Source: Candidatus Nitrosopumilus sp. (lineage in GTDB: Archaea; Thermoproteota; Nitrososphaeria; Nitrososphaerales; Nitrosopumilaceae). From it: 14,876 bases of DNA. Below the pieces are notes generated by a model. It made no database searches, was not told the DNA's origin, and worked only from the letters and a program-made list of their open reading frames with translations. Made by a program: the position numbers and the translations under genes. The stretch spans positions 1 to 14,876 of the forward strand of contig JAOUAE010000020.1 of the NCBI GenBank assembly GCA_029861085.1, given 5' to 3'. Positions 1 to 6,782 of the stretch are shown piece after piece (the first letter of the stretch is position 1; every line of letters starts with the position of its first letter).

Positions 1-157
1 TACTCTTTCTTTCAACAACAGTTTCAGGAGCAACAATATAGTCACCGATTGGAAGTGTTTTCATCTCAAGATTCAAGCCTACAGATTTAAGAAGATCAGG
101 AATTCCACTTTTTCTCTCCCTTTCATCTACAATGATTCGAATATTTTCTAATTTCAC
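1..157 (-). CDS. ERCC4-family (XPF/Hef-type) structure-specific nuclease, N-terminal part only
   Basis: This is the 5' end of a gene that leaves the window; 52 codons are visible from a GTG at 157. The peptide opens VKLENIRIIVDERERKSGIP and continues to LPIGDYIVAPETVVERKS. This is the ERCC4 nuclease signature: D11-E-R-E near the start and the catalytic GDY (D39) followed by ERK (49-51), matching GDx(n)ERKx3D. Family members cut branched or flap DNA during repair and fork processing, often as dimers with a C-terminal (HhH)2 domain; that part is outside the window. No ATG lies in frame between the GTG and the upstream stop near 188, so GTG is the likely start. The gene lies 54 nt after prefoldin beta on the same strand. 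In Crenarchaeota and Thaumarchaeota the family usually lacks a helicase domain, but domain content here cannot be judged. Confidence 0.85.
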   Translation of the reverse strand, partial: MKLENIRIIVDERERKSGIPDLLKSVGLNLEMKTLPIGDYIVAPETVVERKS

Positions 158-211
158 AAATAATAGATATAAAGAATTGTTAATATCTCATATGAAATTT
201 GAGGAAAATTA

Positions 212-616
212 TTATTTTCTAGGATTGTCTTCCACAGATTGAGGATTTGGTGGAGGAGCATTTGCAGAACCACTCTTCATCATTTCAGTTATTTTTGTTT
301 CTTGTTCTTTTAGAGTTTCTTTAAGACGGGTTTCTTGTTTTTCAAGAACAGTAGAACGTGTTTTATTCATTTCAATACGTTCTTCTAATTCATCAATTAA
401 TTCTTGTTTCTTTGATTTAATCAAAATAGTACCAGCTTGTTTGAATACGGCATCACCATCGGCAATTTTTTTCAATTCTTCAAGAGCTTTTTCAGTTTCA
501 GCTTTTTCAATTTCAAGATGTTGTTTTTGAGTCATAACTGATTGGAGATTTTGTTGAGATTGCTGTAATTTCATAAGTTGCTCTTGGAGCCATGGTGGCA
601 TTTGTGGGTTTGACAT
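212..616 (-). CDS. pfdB: Prefoldin beta subunit
   Basis: This 134-residue protein fits archaeal prefoldin beta, which forms an alpha2-beta4 hexamer that passes unfolded proteins to the thermosome. The visible architecture is an N-terminal coiled-coil helix (about 10-50), the beta-hairpin segment containing DAVFKQAGTILIK (about 55-67), and a second charged coiled-coil helix (about 70-112). The C-terminal tail (about 115-134) is rich in Pro, Asn and Ser and makes the protein slightly longer than the usual 110-125 residues. Its start is 23 nt after the Pcc1 stop. A TATA-like sequence on the minus strand at about 640-650, 24-34 nt before the ATG, suggests an internal promoter as well as operon read-through. 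Position next to pcc1 and rpl37ae is the standard archaeal arrangement. Confidence 0.93.
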   Translation of the reverse strand: MSNPQMPPWLQEQLMKLQQSQQNLQSVMTQKQHLEIEKAETEKALEELKKIADGDAVFKQAGTILIKSKKQELIDELEERIEMNKTRSTVLEKQETRLKETLKEQETKITEMMKSGSANAPPPNPQSVEDNPRK

Positions 617-639
617 ATTTTATCAAAAAAATTGTTTCA

Positions 640-885
640 TTATATCTTTACCGATTCAATTGAATCATAGCTAGCTTGAATTAATCTAAGAGTAGAATTC
701 AAATTTGCTCTGAGATGAGTCAAGTGCTCAGATTCAGCAGAAATAACAATTTTTTCATCAAATTTTATCAGGGTTTTTACTGGATTCTCCGGATAAAATT
801 TGTTATCAATATTTACAGAATCATAAATCGCTTTTGAACTATCTTTTGCGTCAACTGTAATTTTTGCACTAAAGTTTAATGTCAT
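640..885 (-). CDS. pcc1: KEOPS complex subunit Pcc1-like protein
   Basis: An 81-residue protein matching the small Pcc1 family: an N-terminal beta-rich half, a central strand with KIVISAESEHL, and a C-terminal helix with LRANLNSTLRLIQASYDSI, the typical Pcc1 'LRA-N-LR' helix. Pcc1 is the dimerisation subunit of KEOPS, which with Kae1, Bud32 and Cgi121 makes t6A at position 37 of ANN-decoding tRNAs. The ATG at 885 lies inside the end of the L37Ae gene, a 17-nt overlap in another frame, which suggests translational coupling. In many archaea Pcc1 sits in the exosome superoperon just before prefoldin beta, exactly as here. The other KEOPS genes are not in this window. Identification rests on the C-terminal helix, size and context. 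Confidence 0.85.
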   Translation of the reverse strand: MTLNFSAKITVDAKDSSKAIYDSVNIDNKFYPENPVKTLIKFDEKIVISAESEHLTHLRANLNSTLRLIQASYDSIESVKI

Positions 886-1081
886 ATGCAGTTCCAGCTA
901 CTTTATAGCTGCATTTTTTACAAGACCAAATACCAACAGCATCTCTTCCAAATGATTGTGAACCACATTCAGGACAAACTCTCTTTTCTTTTAATTGAAG
1001 ATGAATTTTTGTATACTGTTTTCTGAGCTTAATTCCATATCGAGCACCTAATCCTTTAAGAGATTTTTTTGCTTTTGCCAT
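869..1081 (-). CDS. rpl37ae: Large ribosomal subunit protein L37Ae (eL43)
   Basis: A 70-residue basic protein starting MAKAKKSLKGLGARYG, with a zinc ribbon of four cysteines: CPEC at 36-39 and, after 14 residues, CKKC. This is the hallmark of eL43, a zinc-binding protein of the archaeal and eukaryotic large subunit. A longer frame from GTG at 1093 exists, but that GTG lies in a Shine-Dalgarno-like stretch (AGGTG, minus strand, about 1091-1095). This stretch is 9 nt before the ATG at 1081, and the family's N-terminus matches the ATG start, so ATG is preferred. It starts 1 nt after the Rrp42 stop codon and its 3' end overlaps pcc1 by 17 nt. In many archaea rpoP follows this gene; here it does not. 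Confidence 0.95.
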   Translation of the reverse strand: MAKAKKSLKGLGARYGIKLRKQYTKIHLQLKEKRVCPECGSQSFGRDAVGIWSCKKCSYKVAGTAYDIKL

Positions 1082-1082
1082 T

Positions 1083-1901
1083 TCATTGATCACCTTTCTG
1101 AGCTTCTTTTAATTTTTCCCTTATTATTGCTCCTACTTTAACAGAAATTTCGCCACATTGATTAATTTCATCCTGTGTAAATCCATTACTACCTCCTTTT
1201 TGCAAAGCACAAATGTTTCCATCAGAATCACTAGTTATTGTAATTCTTGCATCCATACTAGCCCATTCATCACCATTTGGATCAACAACGATATGATTTC
1301 CAATTTTTGCCATAGTTATTGACACCGGGATTGTACTAATTGGTAATTCAGATTCCCCACCTTCAACAAGTGTGGGTCTATCATCAACCATTTCCCATTT
1401 TGGAGTTTTTGATGTGAGTAATGCCGCGGTAGCAGCATAAGAGCATGCATCAAATAAATTTCCATCATAGTCAACAACTACATTATCAGCAAACACACCT
1501 ATTACGGATTTATCTTTCTCGATAACTAATTGAGAAACATCAATCATGTGGCTTTCTCTAATTCCTCTATCAACGACTCTTGCCAATTCAATAACATGAG
1601 GTTGAGGAGGACCAGTTTCGACAGTAGGATGCGAAAGTGGTAAAAGTTCGGCAGTGCAAATGAAAAGACCTTTGTCACCAGTATCTGGAAAAGGCCTGTC
1701 CGGTTGGATTTTTACTCCGCAGACAACTTCAGTGTCACCAAGAAAAACTCTTGCTGAGCCATTTGCTTTAGGAATTGCATTAGTTTCAATAGTGATTTCA
1801 CGTACTTCATCTAATGCACGACCATCTACTCTTTTACCCTGTTCTAATAATTCGAGGATTTGTGTTCTTTTTAGTTCGTCAATAACTGAAATAGACGTCA
1901 A
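1083..1901 (-). CDS. rrp42: Archaeal exosome RNase PH-like subunit Rrp42
   Basis: A 272-residue RNase PH-fold protein, the non-catalytic partner of Rrp41 in the hexameric exosome ring that degrades or polyadenylates RNA from the 3' end. Recognisable pieces are the N-terminal GKRVDGRALDEVREI, the core around ANGSARVFLGDTEVVCGVK, and the C-terminal DPNGDEWASMDARITIT segment. It lacks the Rrp41-type ADMP acidic site, as expected for Rrp42. The start is TTG at 1901. A strong Shine-Dalgarno sequence (GGAGG on the minus strand, 1912-1916) lies 10 nt upstream, inside the end of rrp41, so TTG is well supported. Only 2 nt separate the Rrp41 stop from this start. Order and length match archaeal exosome operons. 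Confidence 0.96.
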   Translation of the reverse strand: MTSISVIDELKRTQILELLEQGKRVDGRALDEVREITIETNAIPKANGSARVFLGDTEVVCGVKIQPDRPFPDTGDKGLFICTAELLPLSHPTVETGPPQPHVIELARVVDRGIRESHMIDVSQLVIEKDKSVIGVFADNVVVDYDGNLFDACSYAATAALLTSKTPKWEMVDDRPTLVEGGESELPISTIPVSITMAKIGNHIVVDPNGDEWASMDARITITSDSDGNICALQKGGSNGFTQDEINQCGEISVKVGAIIREKLKEAQKGDQ

Positions 1902-1903
1902 TT

Positions 1904-2638
1904 CTAAGCATCCTCCTTTCCAAAATATTTGTCCTTAAGTGCTTTCTTTTGTATTTCATAAACAATTTCACATCCTTTAACACCCACATCAACACAGTTT
2001 TTGTATTCCTCAGGAGTTAGAACGCCATCTAATTGTAATAATGTAATTTTTTTAAGACTTGGCATATAACCAATTGGCATATCTGCTTGACCGGCTTGAT
2101 CCTCTTCATTATTAACATCAAGAACAATTGTATCTGCAACCTTACCAGATGCACATGCTGCAACCATATCTCTCATGGGAATTCCAGCATCAGCTAACGC
2201 AACAGAAGCTGCCGAAAGTGCAGCACATCTAGTTCCACCATCTGCTTGTAATACTTCAATAAATACATCAACTGCAGTTCTTGGAAATTTTTCTAACATA
2301 ACGGCAGGCTCTAATGCCTCTTTGATTACTTTGGAAATTTCAATTTCTCTTCTTGAAGGAGCTGGATTTTTTCTTTCACCAACAGAAAATGGTTCCATAT
2401 GATATCTAACTCTTAAAATTCCTGTATCAGTATTTGACATGTGTTTTGGATGAACATCTCTTGGACCAAATACACCAACTAAAATTTTGTTGTCACCAAA
2501 TTCAATGTAAGCAGATCCATCAGCGTTTTTTAATCCACCAGCCTTAATCATAATTCGTCGTGGCTCGTCAACCTTACGTCCATCACAGCGAATGCCATTT
2601 TCGTCCAATAGGACCATTGTTGCGTCTCTTCCGCCCAT
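1904..2638 (-). CDS. rrp41: Archaeal exosome catalytic subunit Rrp41
   Basis: A 244-residue RNase PH-family protein, the catalytic subunit of the phosphorolytic exosome. The family landmarks are all present: GIRCDGRKVDEPRRI (15-29), LKNADGSAYIEFGD, the RNA/phosphate-binding NPAPSRREIE (91-100, with R96 and R97), LQADGGTRCAALSAAS, and the acidic active-site region with D180 and D186 in QADMP. It pairs with Rrp42 in the hexamer, capped by Rrp4 encoded just upstream. The ATG at 2638 shares its A with the TAA stop of rrp4 (TAATG), suggesting coupled translation, and an AAGGATG-like ribosome site precedes it. An in-frame ATG at 2617 would also leave the core intact. The C-terminus is charged and short. 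Confidence 0.97.
   Translation of the reverse strand: MGGRDATMVLLDENGIRCDGRKVDEPRRIMIKAGGLKNADGSAYIEFGDNKILVGVFGPRDVHPKHMSNTDTGILRVRYHMEPFSVGERKNPAPSRREIEISKVIKEALEPAVMLEKFPRTAVDVFIEVLQADGGTRCAALSAASVALADAGIPMRDMVAACASGKVADTIVLDVNNEEDQAGQADMPIGYMPSLKKITLLQLDGVLTPEEYKNCVDVGVKGCEIVYEIQKKALKDKYFGKEDA
1912..1916 (-). promoter_or_regulatory. Shine-Dalgarno site for the TTG start of rrp42
   Basis: GGAGG on the minus strand, inside the last codons of rrp41, 10 nt before the TTG at 1901. It decides a non-ATG start. Comparable but weaker sites precede other operon-internal genes (GAGGT before rrp4, GAGGG before the archaeal-type small isomerase subunit), whereas operon-leading genes have TATA-like boxes instead. 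Confidence 0.75.
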
Positions 2639-3318
2639 TATGATTCATCCTTCATTTCTAGCATTTCTTTAATTTGGTCAGTTAAATTAGCAACATGTGC
2701 TTTTTCATTAACCATTTCTATGGCTTTTTTAGCCTTTAATAATCCCTCTGGAGTTTCACATGAAACAACTACCCATCCATTTTGTCCGATTGTCACTGCA
2801 GCATTAGTGGCCATTTCTATCATCTGAATCATACTGCCTCTTTTTCCAATCAAACGTGGAACCTTACTTGGTGAGATTTTGACCAAGTCACCAGAGTCAA
2901 TTTTACCTAAATCCCTATCAGAAATAGTTACTAGTGGATCTCTTGTTCTATCAAAATTAGCAATTCTTGCAGCTACAAGATCGCCTGTTTTTAGCTTAGA
3001 TGAAAGTTCATCAGCATGAGCAGAAAAATCTCGTCCAAAAACATCTTGTGCAGGTAAGAATCCAACATAGCACGAATTGATATCTAATTCCCATGATAAT
3101 GATGTGTGAGAATTAACTTTACCAATTACAAGATCATCAATTTTTGGAATATATTTTCCAGTTAATGTAATTACTTTAACAGAGTCATCGTAGATTTCAG
3201 AAATTCCAATGGTTGTAGAAATTATCTTATCACCTTCAAGGACTACATTTTGTTCGGGTCTAAAAGGTCCGGTAGTTACTACATCGCCTGGAATTACATA
3301 TTTTCTCTTATTATCCAT
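2638..3318 (-). CDS. rrp4: Archaeal exosome RNA-binding cap subunit Rrp4
   Basis: A 226-residue protein with the standard Rrp4 layout: an N-terminal domain containing YVIPGDVVTTG (7-17), a central S1 domain (about 60-135, with IGKVNSHTSLSWELDIN and GDLVAARI), and a C-terminal KH domain with the GxxG loop in RLIGKRGSMIQMI (GKRG at 158-161). Three copies sit on the Rrp41/Rrp42 hexamer and guide RNA into the pore. The ATG at 3318 shares one base with the TAA of the SBDS gene, and a GAGGT ribosome-binding sequence lies about 10 nt upstream within that gene. The downstream junction to rrp41 has the same TAATG form. The C-terminal tail is Glu/Lys/Met rich. Confidence 0.96.
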   Translation of the reverse strand: MDNKRKYVIPGDVVTTGPFRPEQNVVLEGDKIISTTIGISEIYDDSVKVITLTGKYIPKIDDLVIGKVNSHTSLSWELDINSCYVGFLPAQDVFGRDFSAHADELSSKLKTGDLVAARIANFDRTRDPLVTISDRDLGKIDSGDLVKISPSKVPRLIGKRGSMIQMIEMATNAAVTIGQNGWVVVSCETPEGLLKAKKAIEMVNEKAHVANLTDQIKEMLEMKDES

Positions 3319-4004
3319 TATTGAACTACCTCAACTGTTGCAGAGCCCTTAGTTATAGAACCTAATCTGTCTATCACATTTGGCCTTGCCGCAGCGGGTA
3401 TTTCAAGTATTGCTTTTAATGAACCATTATTTTGCCATTCTTCTTTTTTTAGAGAACCTACCGATTTGAGAACTGCGTATGATTGAGATGCAAATTGTGC
3501 AGGAATTATAATTTCCAATTCAAGATTCTCAGATTTTAAGGCAATTATTGAACGCAATTTTTCAACAATATCTTTTACCTGTTCATCTACATTTTTTTGA
3601 GGATCAACTGAAACTCGACCGTCTTTCATGGCTTGCTCGATTCTCAGTGGAGGATGTGGAAGGTGGGTTCTAGGATCCACGTAAGTCTTTGCAATAAAAT
3701 GAACAATCTGTTTTCTCTTTTCTTCAATCATTTTTCGTCTTTGATCAGTTGTAAGATTTAGATCACCTTTTTGCAAAATTATCTCTGCAATTACAGTTTG
3801 ATCTTCAGTATTGAACGCCTTTAGTAATTTCTCAGTAGAAGGCCTCGTACCTTTTCCAGAATCAGTGTAAATGTCATCTGAAACCAAGACTGCAGAAATA
3901 TCTTTTTTCTTTCCCAGCTTATAATCAAGTGCAGGATCAGGTTTTACCATAATTTCAAATTTTTCGCCTTCAAAGGAATATTTCACTAGTGTGACATCAG
4001 TCAT
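3318..4004 (-). CDS. sdo1: Ribosome maturation protein SBDS
   Basis: A 228-residue SBDS (Sdo1) protein. It has the N-terminal FYSH domain (about 1-90, with KGTRPSTEKLLKAFNTED), the central helical domain with ERKQIVHFIAKTYVDPRTHL-like sequence (about 95-130) and PPLRIEQAM, and a ferredoxin-like C-terminal domain (about 160-228). In eukaryotes SBDS acts with EFL1 to release eIF6 from the 60S subunit; the archaeal protein is presumed to act in late large-subunit maturation. It is the first gene of the exosome superoperon, its usual place in archaea. The ATG at 4004 is preceded by a TATA-like element near 4030-4041 shared with the divergent rpoD. Its stop overlaps the rrp4 start by one base. Confidence 0.96.
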   Translation of the reverse strand: MTDVTLVKYSFEGEKFEIMVKPDPALDYKLGKKKDISAVLVSDDIYTDSGKGTRPSTEKLLKAFNTEDQTVIAEIILQKGDLNLTTDQRRKMIEEKRKQIVHFIAKTYVDPRTHLPHPPLRIEQAMKDGRVSVDPQKNVDEQVKDIVEKLRSIIALKSENLELEIIIPAQFASQSYAVLKSVGSLKKEEWQNNGSLKAILEIPAAARPNVIDRLGSITKGSATVEVVQ

Positions 4005-4029
4005 TTCTAAAATAGATATGATGATTTGC

Positions 4030-4041
4030 TATTTATCTATA
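4030..4041. promoter_or_regulatory. Shared AT-rich TATA-like element between divergent SBDS and rpoD genes
   Basis: The stretch TATTTATCTATA lies about 26-37 nt from the SBDS ATG (4004, minus) and about 24-35 nt before the rpoD GTG (4065, plus). On the other strand it reads TATAGATAAATA, so one element could position TBP for either direction, with transcripts starting at or near each start codon. This is inferred from spacing only; two overlapping boxes are also possible. Confidence 0.5.
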
Positions 4042-4064
4042 CGTAAAACTAGCTAGATTTTTAT

Positions 4065-4730
4065 GTGGACTTTGAAGATTTTGTTCAAGATTTGTCATCC
4101 TTAGAAATAATTAGTAAAGATAATCAAAAAATAGCTGTAAAGCTAAAAGGAATACCATTACAGTACGCAAATGCACTTAGACGAGTATGTCTAAATGGCG
4201 TTCCAGTCTTTGCAATTGATACTGTAGATATTATTGAAAATTCTTCCGTTTTACCAGATGAAGGTTTAGCACATAGATTAGGACTAATTCCAATAACAAC
4301 AGACTTGTCCAGATTTAATGAGCCATCCAAATGTGAATGTCAGAGTGAAACGGGTTGTTCAAACTGCAAAGTAATGTTAATTTTAGATTCTGGAGATTCA
4401 GAGGTTACTAGAACAGTTCTTTCAAATGAATTATCATCTGAAGATGATTCAATAAAGCCAGTTTCAGACAAAATTCCTATTGTCCAACTAGCACCAGGTC
4501 AAAGAATTAAGATTGAATGTTATGCAAGACTTGGACGTGGAACACAACACGCCAAATGGAATTCTGCAAATATTTCAACACTTACTGATACGGATAAAGA
4601 GGATGTCAAAATTCTAACTGTAGAATCAACAGGTGCACTCAATCCAGAGCAAATTATTATTTCAGGAGCAGATGAAGTCAGCAATAGATTAGGACAATTC
4701 AAAGAAATGATTGCCCAAATTGAAGCATAA
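4065..4730 (+). CDS. rpoD: DNA-directed RNA polymerase subunit D (Rpb3/RpoA-like)
   Basis: A 221-residue archaeal RpoD, which with subunits L, N and P forms the polymerase assembly platform. Evidence: KLKGIPLQYANALRRVCLNG (26-45), DEGLAHRLGLIPI (65-77), GRGTQHAKWNSAN (158-170) and the terminal ESTGALNPEQIII. Cysteines 90, 92, 98 and 101 (CECQSETGCSNC) form the zinc-type motif also found in Rpb3. The cysteine-rich ferredoxin-like domain 3 found in some archaeal D subunits (e.g. Sulfolobus), expected between about 175 and 182, is absent. The start is GTG; an ATG two bases earlier is in another frame. A TATA-like box 24-35 nt upstream fits a leaderless transcript. It leads into rpl18e, rpl13 and rps9, the conserved archaeal order. 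Confidence 0.96.
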   Translation: MDFEDFVQDLSSLEIISKDNQKIAVKLKGIPLQYANALRRVCLNGVPVFAIDTVDIIENSSVLPDEGLAHRLGLIPITTDLSRFNEPSKCECQSETGCSNCKVMLILDSGDSEVTRTVLSNELSSEDDSIKPVSDKIPIVQLAPGQRIKIECYARLGRGTQHAKWNSANISTLTDTDKEDVKILTVESTGALNPEQIIISGADEVSNRLGQFKEMIAQIEA

Positions 4731-4743
4731 TCTAAGCATAGAC

Positions 4744-4752
4744 ATTATATTT
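4744..4752 (+). promoter_or_regulatory. TATA-like box for rpl18e
   Basis: ATTATATTT, centred 28 nt before the ATG at 4776. The spacing predicts a leaderless mRNA beginning at that ATG and supports it over the in-frame ATG at 4800. It means L18e-L13-S9 can be transcribed separately from rpoD. Confidence 0.55.
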
Positions 4753-4775
4753 GGGTTTCAAACCGCATTATTCAC

Positions 4776-5123
4776 ATGACTAATCAAGTGGTTATACACA
4801 TGGCCAAAGATCTAAAAAAAGCATCCACAAAAAATGATGCTCCAATTTGGGCAAAATTAGCAGAATATGCATTAAAACCATCTGCTGCAAGAAGAGATCT
4901 TAACTTGAATCGAATAGGTCAACTAACAAAAGAAAACGATGTAGTAGTATTTCCAGGTAAAGTTCTTGGAACTGGTAACATTTCTCATAAAATTACATTA
5001 TTTTCATTTTCAATTTCAAATTCTGCAGCTAATAAAATTCTAAGAAATGGTGGAAAGATTATCAGCCACTCAGAATTGGTTGAACAAAATCCAACTGGAA
5101 AAGGAGTAGTTCTACTTGGCTAA
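4776..5123 (+). CDS. rpl18e: Large ribosomal subunit protein L18e (eL18)
   Basis: A 115-residue eL18 protein: APIWAKLAEYALKPSAARRD (23-42), the core VVVFPGKVLGTGNISHK (51-67), and the terminal GGKIISHSELVEQNPTGKGV. It binds 23S rRNA in the large subunit near L15/L4-type proteins. Two in-frame ATGs exist: 4776 and 4800 (MAKDLKKAS). The TATA-like box 28 nt before 4776 favours the longer form; 4800 is closer to the family's usual N-terminus. Its stop is 45 nt after the end of rpoD's neighbour region's promoter and is followed closely by rpl13, which may even start inside it (TTG at 5116). Confidence 0.95.
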   Translation: MTNQVVIHMAKDLKKASTKNDAPIWAKLAEYALKPSAARRDLNLNRIGQLTKENDVVVFPGKVLGTGNISHKITLFSFSISNSAANKILRNGGKIISHSELVEQNPTGKGVVLLG

Positions 5124-5148
5124 TGGAAGAATTAACAAACCCATTGGA

Positions 5149-5613
5149 ATGGCTAAACAAGAAACAGTTGTAAGAACTGACAGACCAATTGTTGTAGATG
5201 CAACAGATCACATTGCTGGAAGATTAGCATCAAATGTAGCTAAATTGTTAATAAAAGGAAATAGAGTTTCAGTTGTTAATTGTGAAAAAATCATGATGAG
5301 TGGTACAAGAAGTAACCAAATTCAAGAGTATAGAGAATTTTTAGAAATTAACAGTATTATCAATTACAAACACGGACCAAAACACTATAGAAGACCAGAT
5401 ACAGTAATGGCAAAAATGATTCGTCAAATGCTTCCATTTGATAGAAAACCATCAGGAAAAGAATCATTTCAAAGACTAAGAACATACATTGGTTCACCTA
5501 AAGAAACTAAATCGATTGAAAAAATCCAATTTGAAAAAGCAAAAATTAGAAAAACAGCATCAAATTATACACAATTAGGCGAACTATGCAGAGTAATAGG
5601 ATGGACTGAATGA
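5149..5613 (+). CDS. rpl13: Large ribosomal subunit protein L13 (uL13)
   Basis: A uL13 protein of 154 residues from the ATG at 5149. Family landmarks are IVVDATDHIAGRLASNVAKL near the start, VSVVNCEKIMMSG, the HGPKHYRRPDTV segment and MIRQMLPFDRKPSGKE, ending in GELCRVIGWTE. An alternative start is TTG at 5116, which adds 11 residues (MANGRINKPIG) and overlaps rpl18e by 8 nt. The ATG matches the usual family N-terminus and is chosen, but no clear ribosome site separates the two. The stop overlaps the rps9 start (ATGA), indicating coupling. Long basic C-terminal helices agree with rRNA binding. Confidence 0.94.
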   Translation: MAKQETVVRTDRPIVVDATDHIAGRLASNVAKLLIKGNRVSVVNCEKIMMSGTRSNQIQEYREFLEINSIINYKHGPKHYRRPDTVMAKMIRQMLPFDRKPSGKESFQRLRTYIGSPKETKSIEKIQFEKAKIRKTASNYTQLGELCRVIGWTE

Positions 5614-6059
5614 CAACTCCAAAAACTGAAATTTATTTTGCAACAAGAAAAACAGCTAGTGCTCATGTTTACATTACTAAAGGAAAAGGAAAAATTAGAA
5701 TTAACAATGTTCCAGTAGAAATGATTCCACAAGAAACTGCTCGTGAAGTTATTTTAGCACCACTAGAAATTACAGGCGATTTAAGAGATAAAATCGACAT
5801 ATCTGTAAGAGTTAGAGGTGGTGGATTTATGGGACAAGCTAGTGCCATTGCGACAGGCATTTCAAGAGCACTTACAGGATGGACAAAATCTAAGAAAGAA
5901 CCAAAAGATCACCCATTCCCAAAATCTACTAGAGATGACCTTAGAAAACGAATTACCGATTTTGACAAGTACTTAGTAAGTGGAGATGCCAGAAGAAAAG
6001 AACCAAAGAAATTTGGCGGACCTGGTGCAAGAAGAAGAAAACAGAAATCATATCGTTAG
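5610..6059 (+). CDS. rps9: Small ribosomal subunit protein S9 (uS9)
   Basis: A 149-residue uS9: TRKTASAHVYITKGKGKIRI at the N-terminus, the conserved RGGGFMGQASAIATGISRAL core (about 69-88), and a very basic C-terminus ending GGPGARRRKQKSYR. The final KSYR tail is the uS9 hallmark that reaches the P-site tRNA anticodon loop. The ATG overlaps the L13 stop as ATGA and is preceded by GGATGG, a usable ribosome site. In most archaea rpoN and rpoK follow; here a nucleotidyltransferase begins 3 nt later. Confidence 0.97.
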   Translation: MTTPKTEIYFATRKTASAHVYITKGKGKIRINNVPVEMIPQETAREVILAPLEITGDLRDKIDISVRVRGGGFMGQASAIATGISRALTGWTKSKKEPKDHPFPKSTRDDLRKRITDFDKYLVSGDARRKEPKKFGGPGARRRKQKSYR

Positions 6060-6062
6060 ACT

Positions 6063-6782
6063 GTGAAGGCTGTAATTCTTGCAGGAGGCAAAGGAACTAG
6101 AGGTAAGCCATATACAGAATATTTTCCAAAAGCAATGACTCCAATTAAGGGTAAGCCATTGATCGATTACGTACTGAAATATATCAAATCATTCAGATTT
6201 ATTGATGAGATAATTATCATTTCAGATTTTAACGGATTTGGAGGACAAATTAAAAATTATTACGGAGATCAAAAAAATCTCACGTTTGTACAAGACTCGC
6301 AAAGCGGAACTGGAGGAGATCTATTACACATAGAAAAAAAACTCAAAGGCGAATCAGAATTCGTGTTATGGTTTGTAGATAATTTATGTGCCATAGATCT
6401 GAAAAAAATGCAAGAATTGTTTAGAGAGAAAAAGAGTTCTGCATGTATTGCAACAAGAACTAAAAGAAAAGAAGAGACCGGATTTGCAATCGTTGAAAAT
6501 GAAATAATTAAAGAATTCAAGGAAAAACCAACAATCAAATTACAATTGTCAGAATGTCTAGGAATCTATATGCTAGATGTAGATATCATCAAAAGAATAA
6601 AAGCAAAACAAAAGCAAAAAGAGATCAATCTGTCATATGATATTTTACAACAATTATCAAAAGAAGGAAAAATTAGTGCTTTTGACATTGGTGATAATGA
6701 ATGGATAGATGCAGAATCACCGATGGTTTTAGAAAGAAATGAGAAAACAGTAAAGAAAATCATAAAACAGATGGGATTTTAG
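6063..6782 (+). CDS. Sugar-phosphate nucleotidyltransferase (NTP_transferase family)
   Basis: A 239-residue GT-A-fold enzyme that would join a sugar 1-phosphate to an NTP and release pyrophosphate, giving an activated sugar for glycan or lipid synthesis. The nucleotide-binding motif is AVILAGGKGTRGKPYTEYFP followed by KAMTPIKGKPLIDYV, with catalytic-type K23. SGTGGDLLHI (81-90) and LWFVDNLCAIDL (D106, the usual metal-binding Asp) follow. The signature is slightly off consensus: the usual L-x-P-L/T after GTR is G-K-P-Y-T. There is no C-terminal acyltransferase beta-helix domain. Base and sugar specificity (dTTP, UTP, GTP; glucose or mannose) cannot be read from sequence. The start is GTG, 3 nt after rps9. 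The 3' end overlaps the convergent leuD by 23 nt. Confidence 0.88.
   Translation: MKAVILAGGKGTRGKPYTEYFPKAMTPIKGKPLIDYVLKYIKSFRFIDEIIIISDFNGFGGQIKNYYGDQKNLTFVQDSQSGTGGDLLHIEKKLKGESEFVLWFVDNLCAIDLKKMQELFREKKSSACIATRTKRKEETGFAIVENEIIKEFKEKPTIKLQLSECLGIYMLDVDIIKRIKAKQKQKEINLSYDILQQLSKEGKISAFDIGDNEWIDAESPMVLERNEKTVKKIIKQMGF

Noticed and set aside
1082..1093. GTG start giving L37Ae four extra residues
   Set aside because: The GTG falls inside the ribosome-binding sequence for the ATG at 1081, and the family begins with the MAKAKK-type N-terminus.
1654..2402. Two plus-strand frames (94 and 75 codons) opposite rrp42 and rrp41
   Set aside because: They are antisense shadows of well-supported exosome genes, with no family resemblance or promoter.
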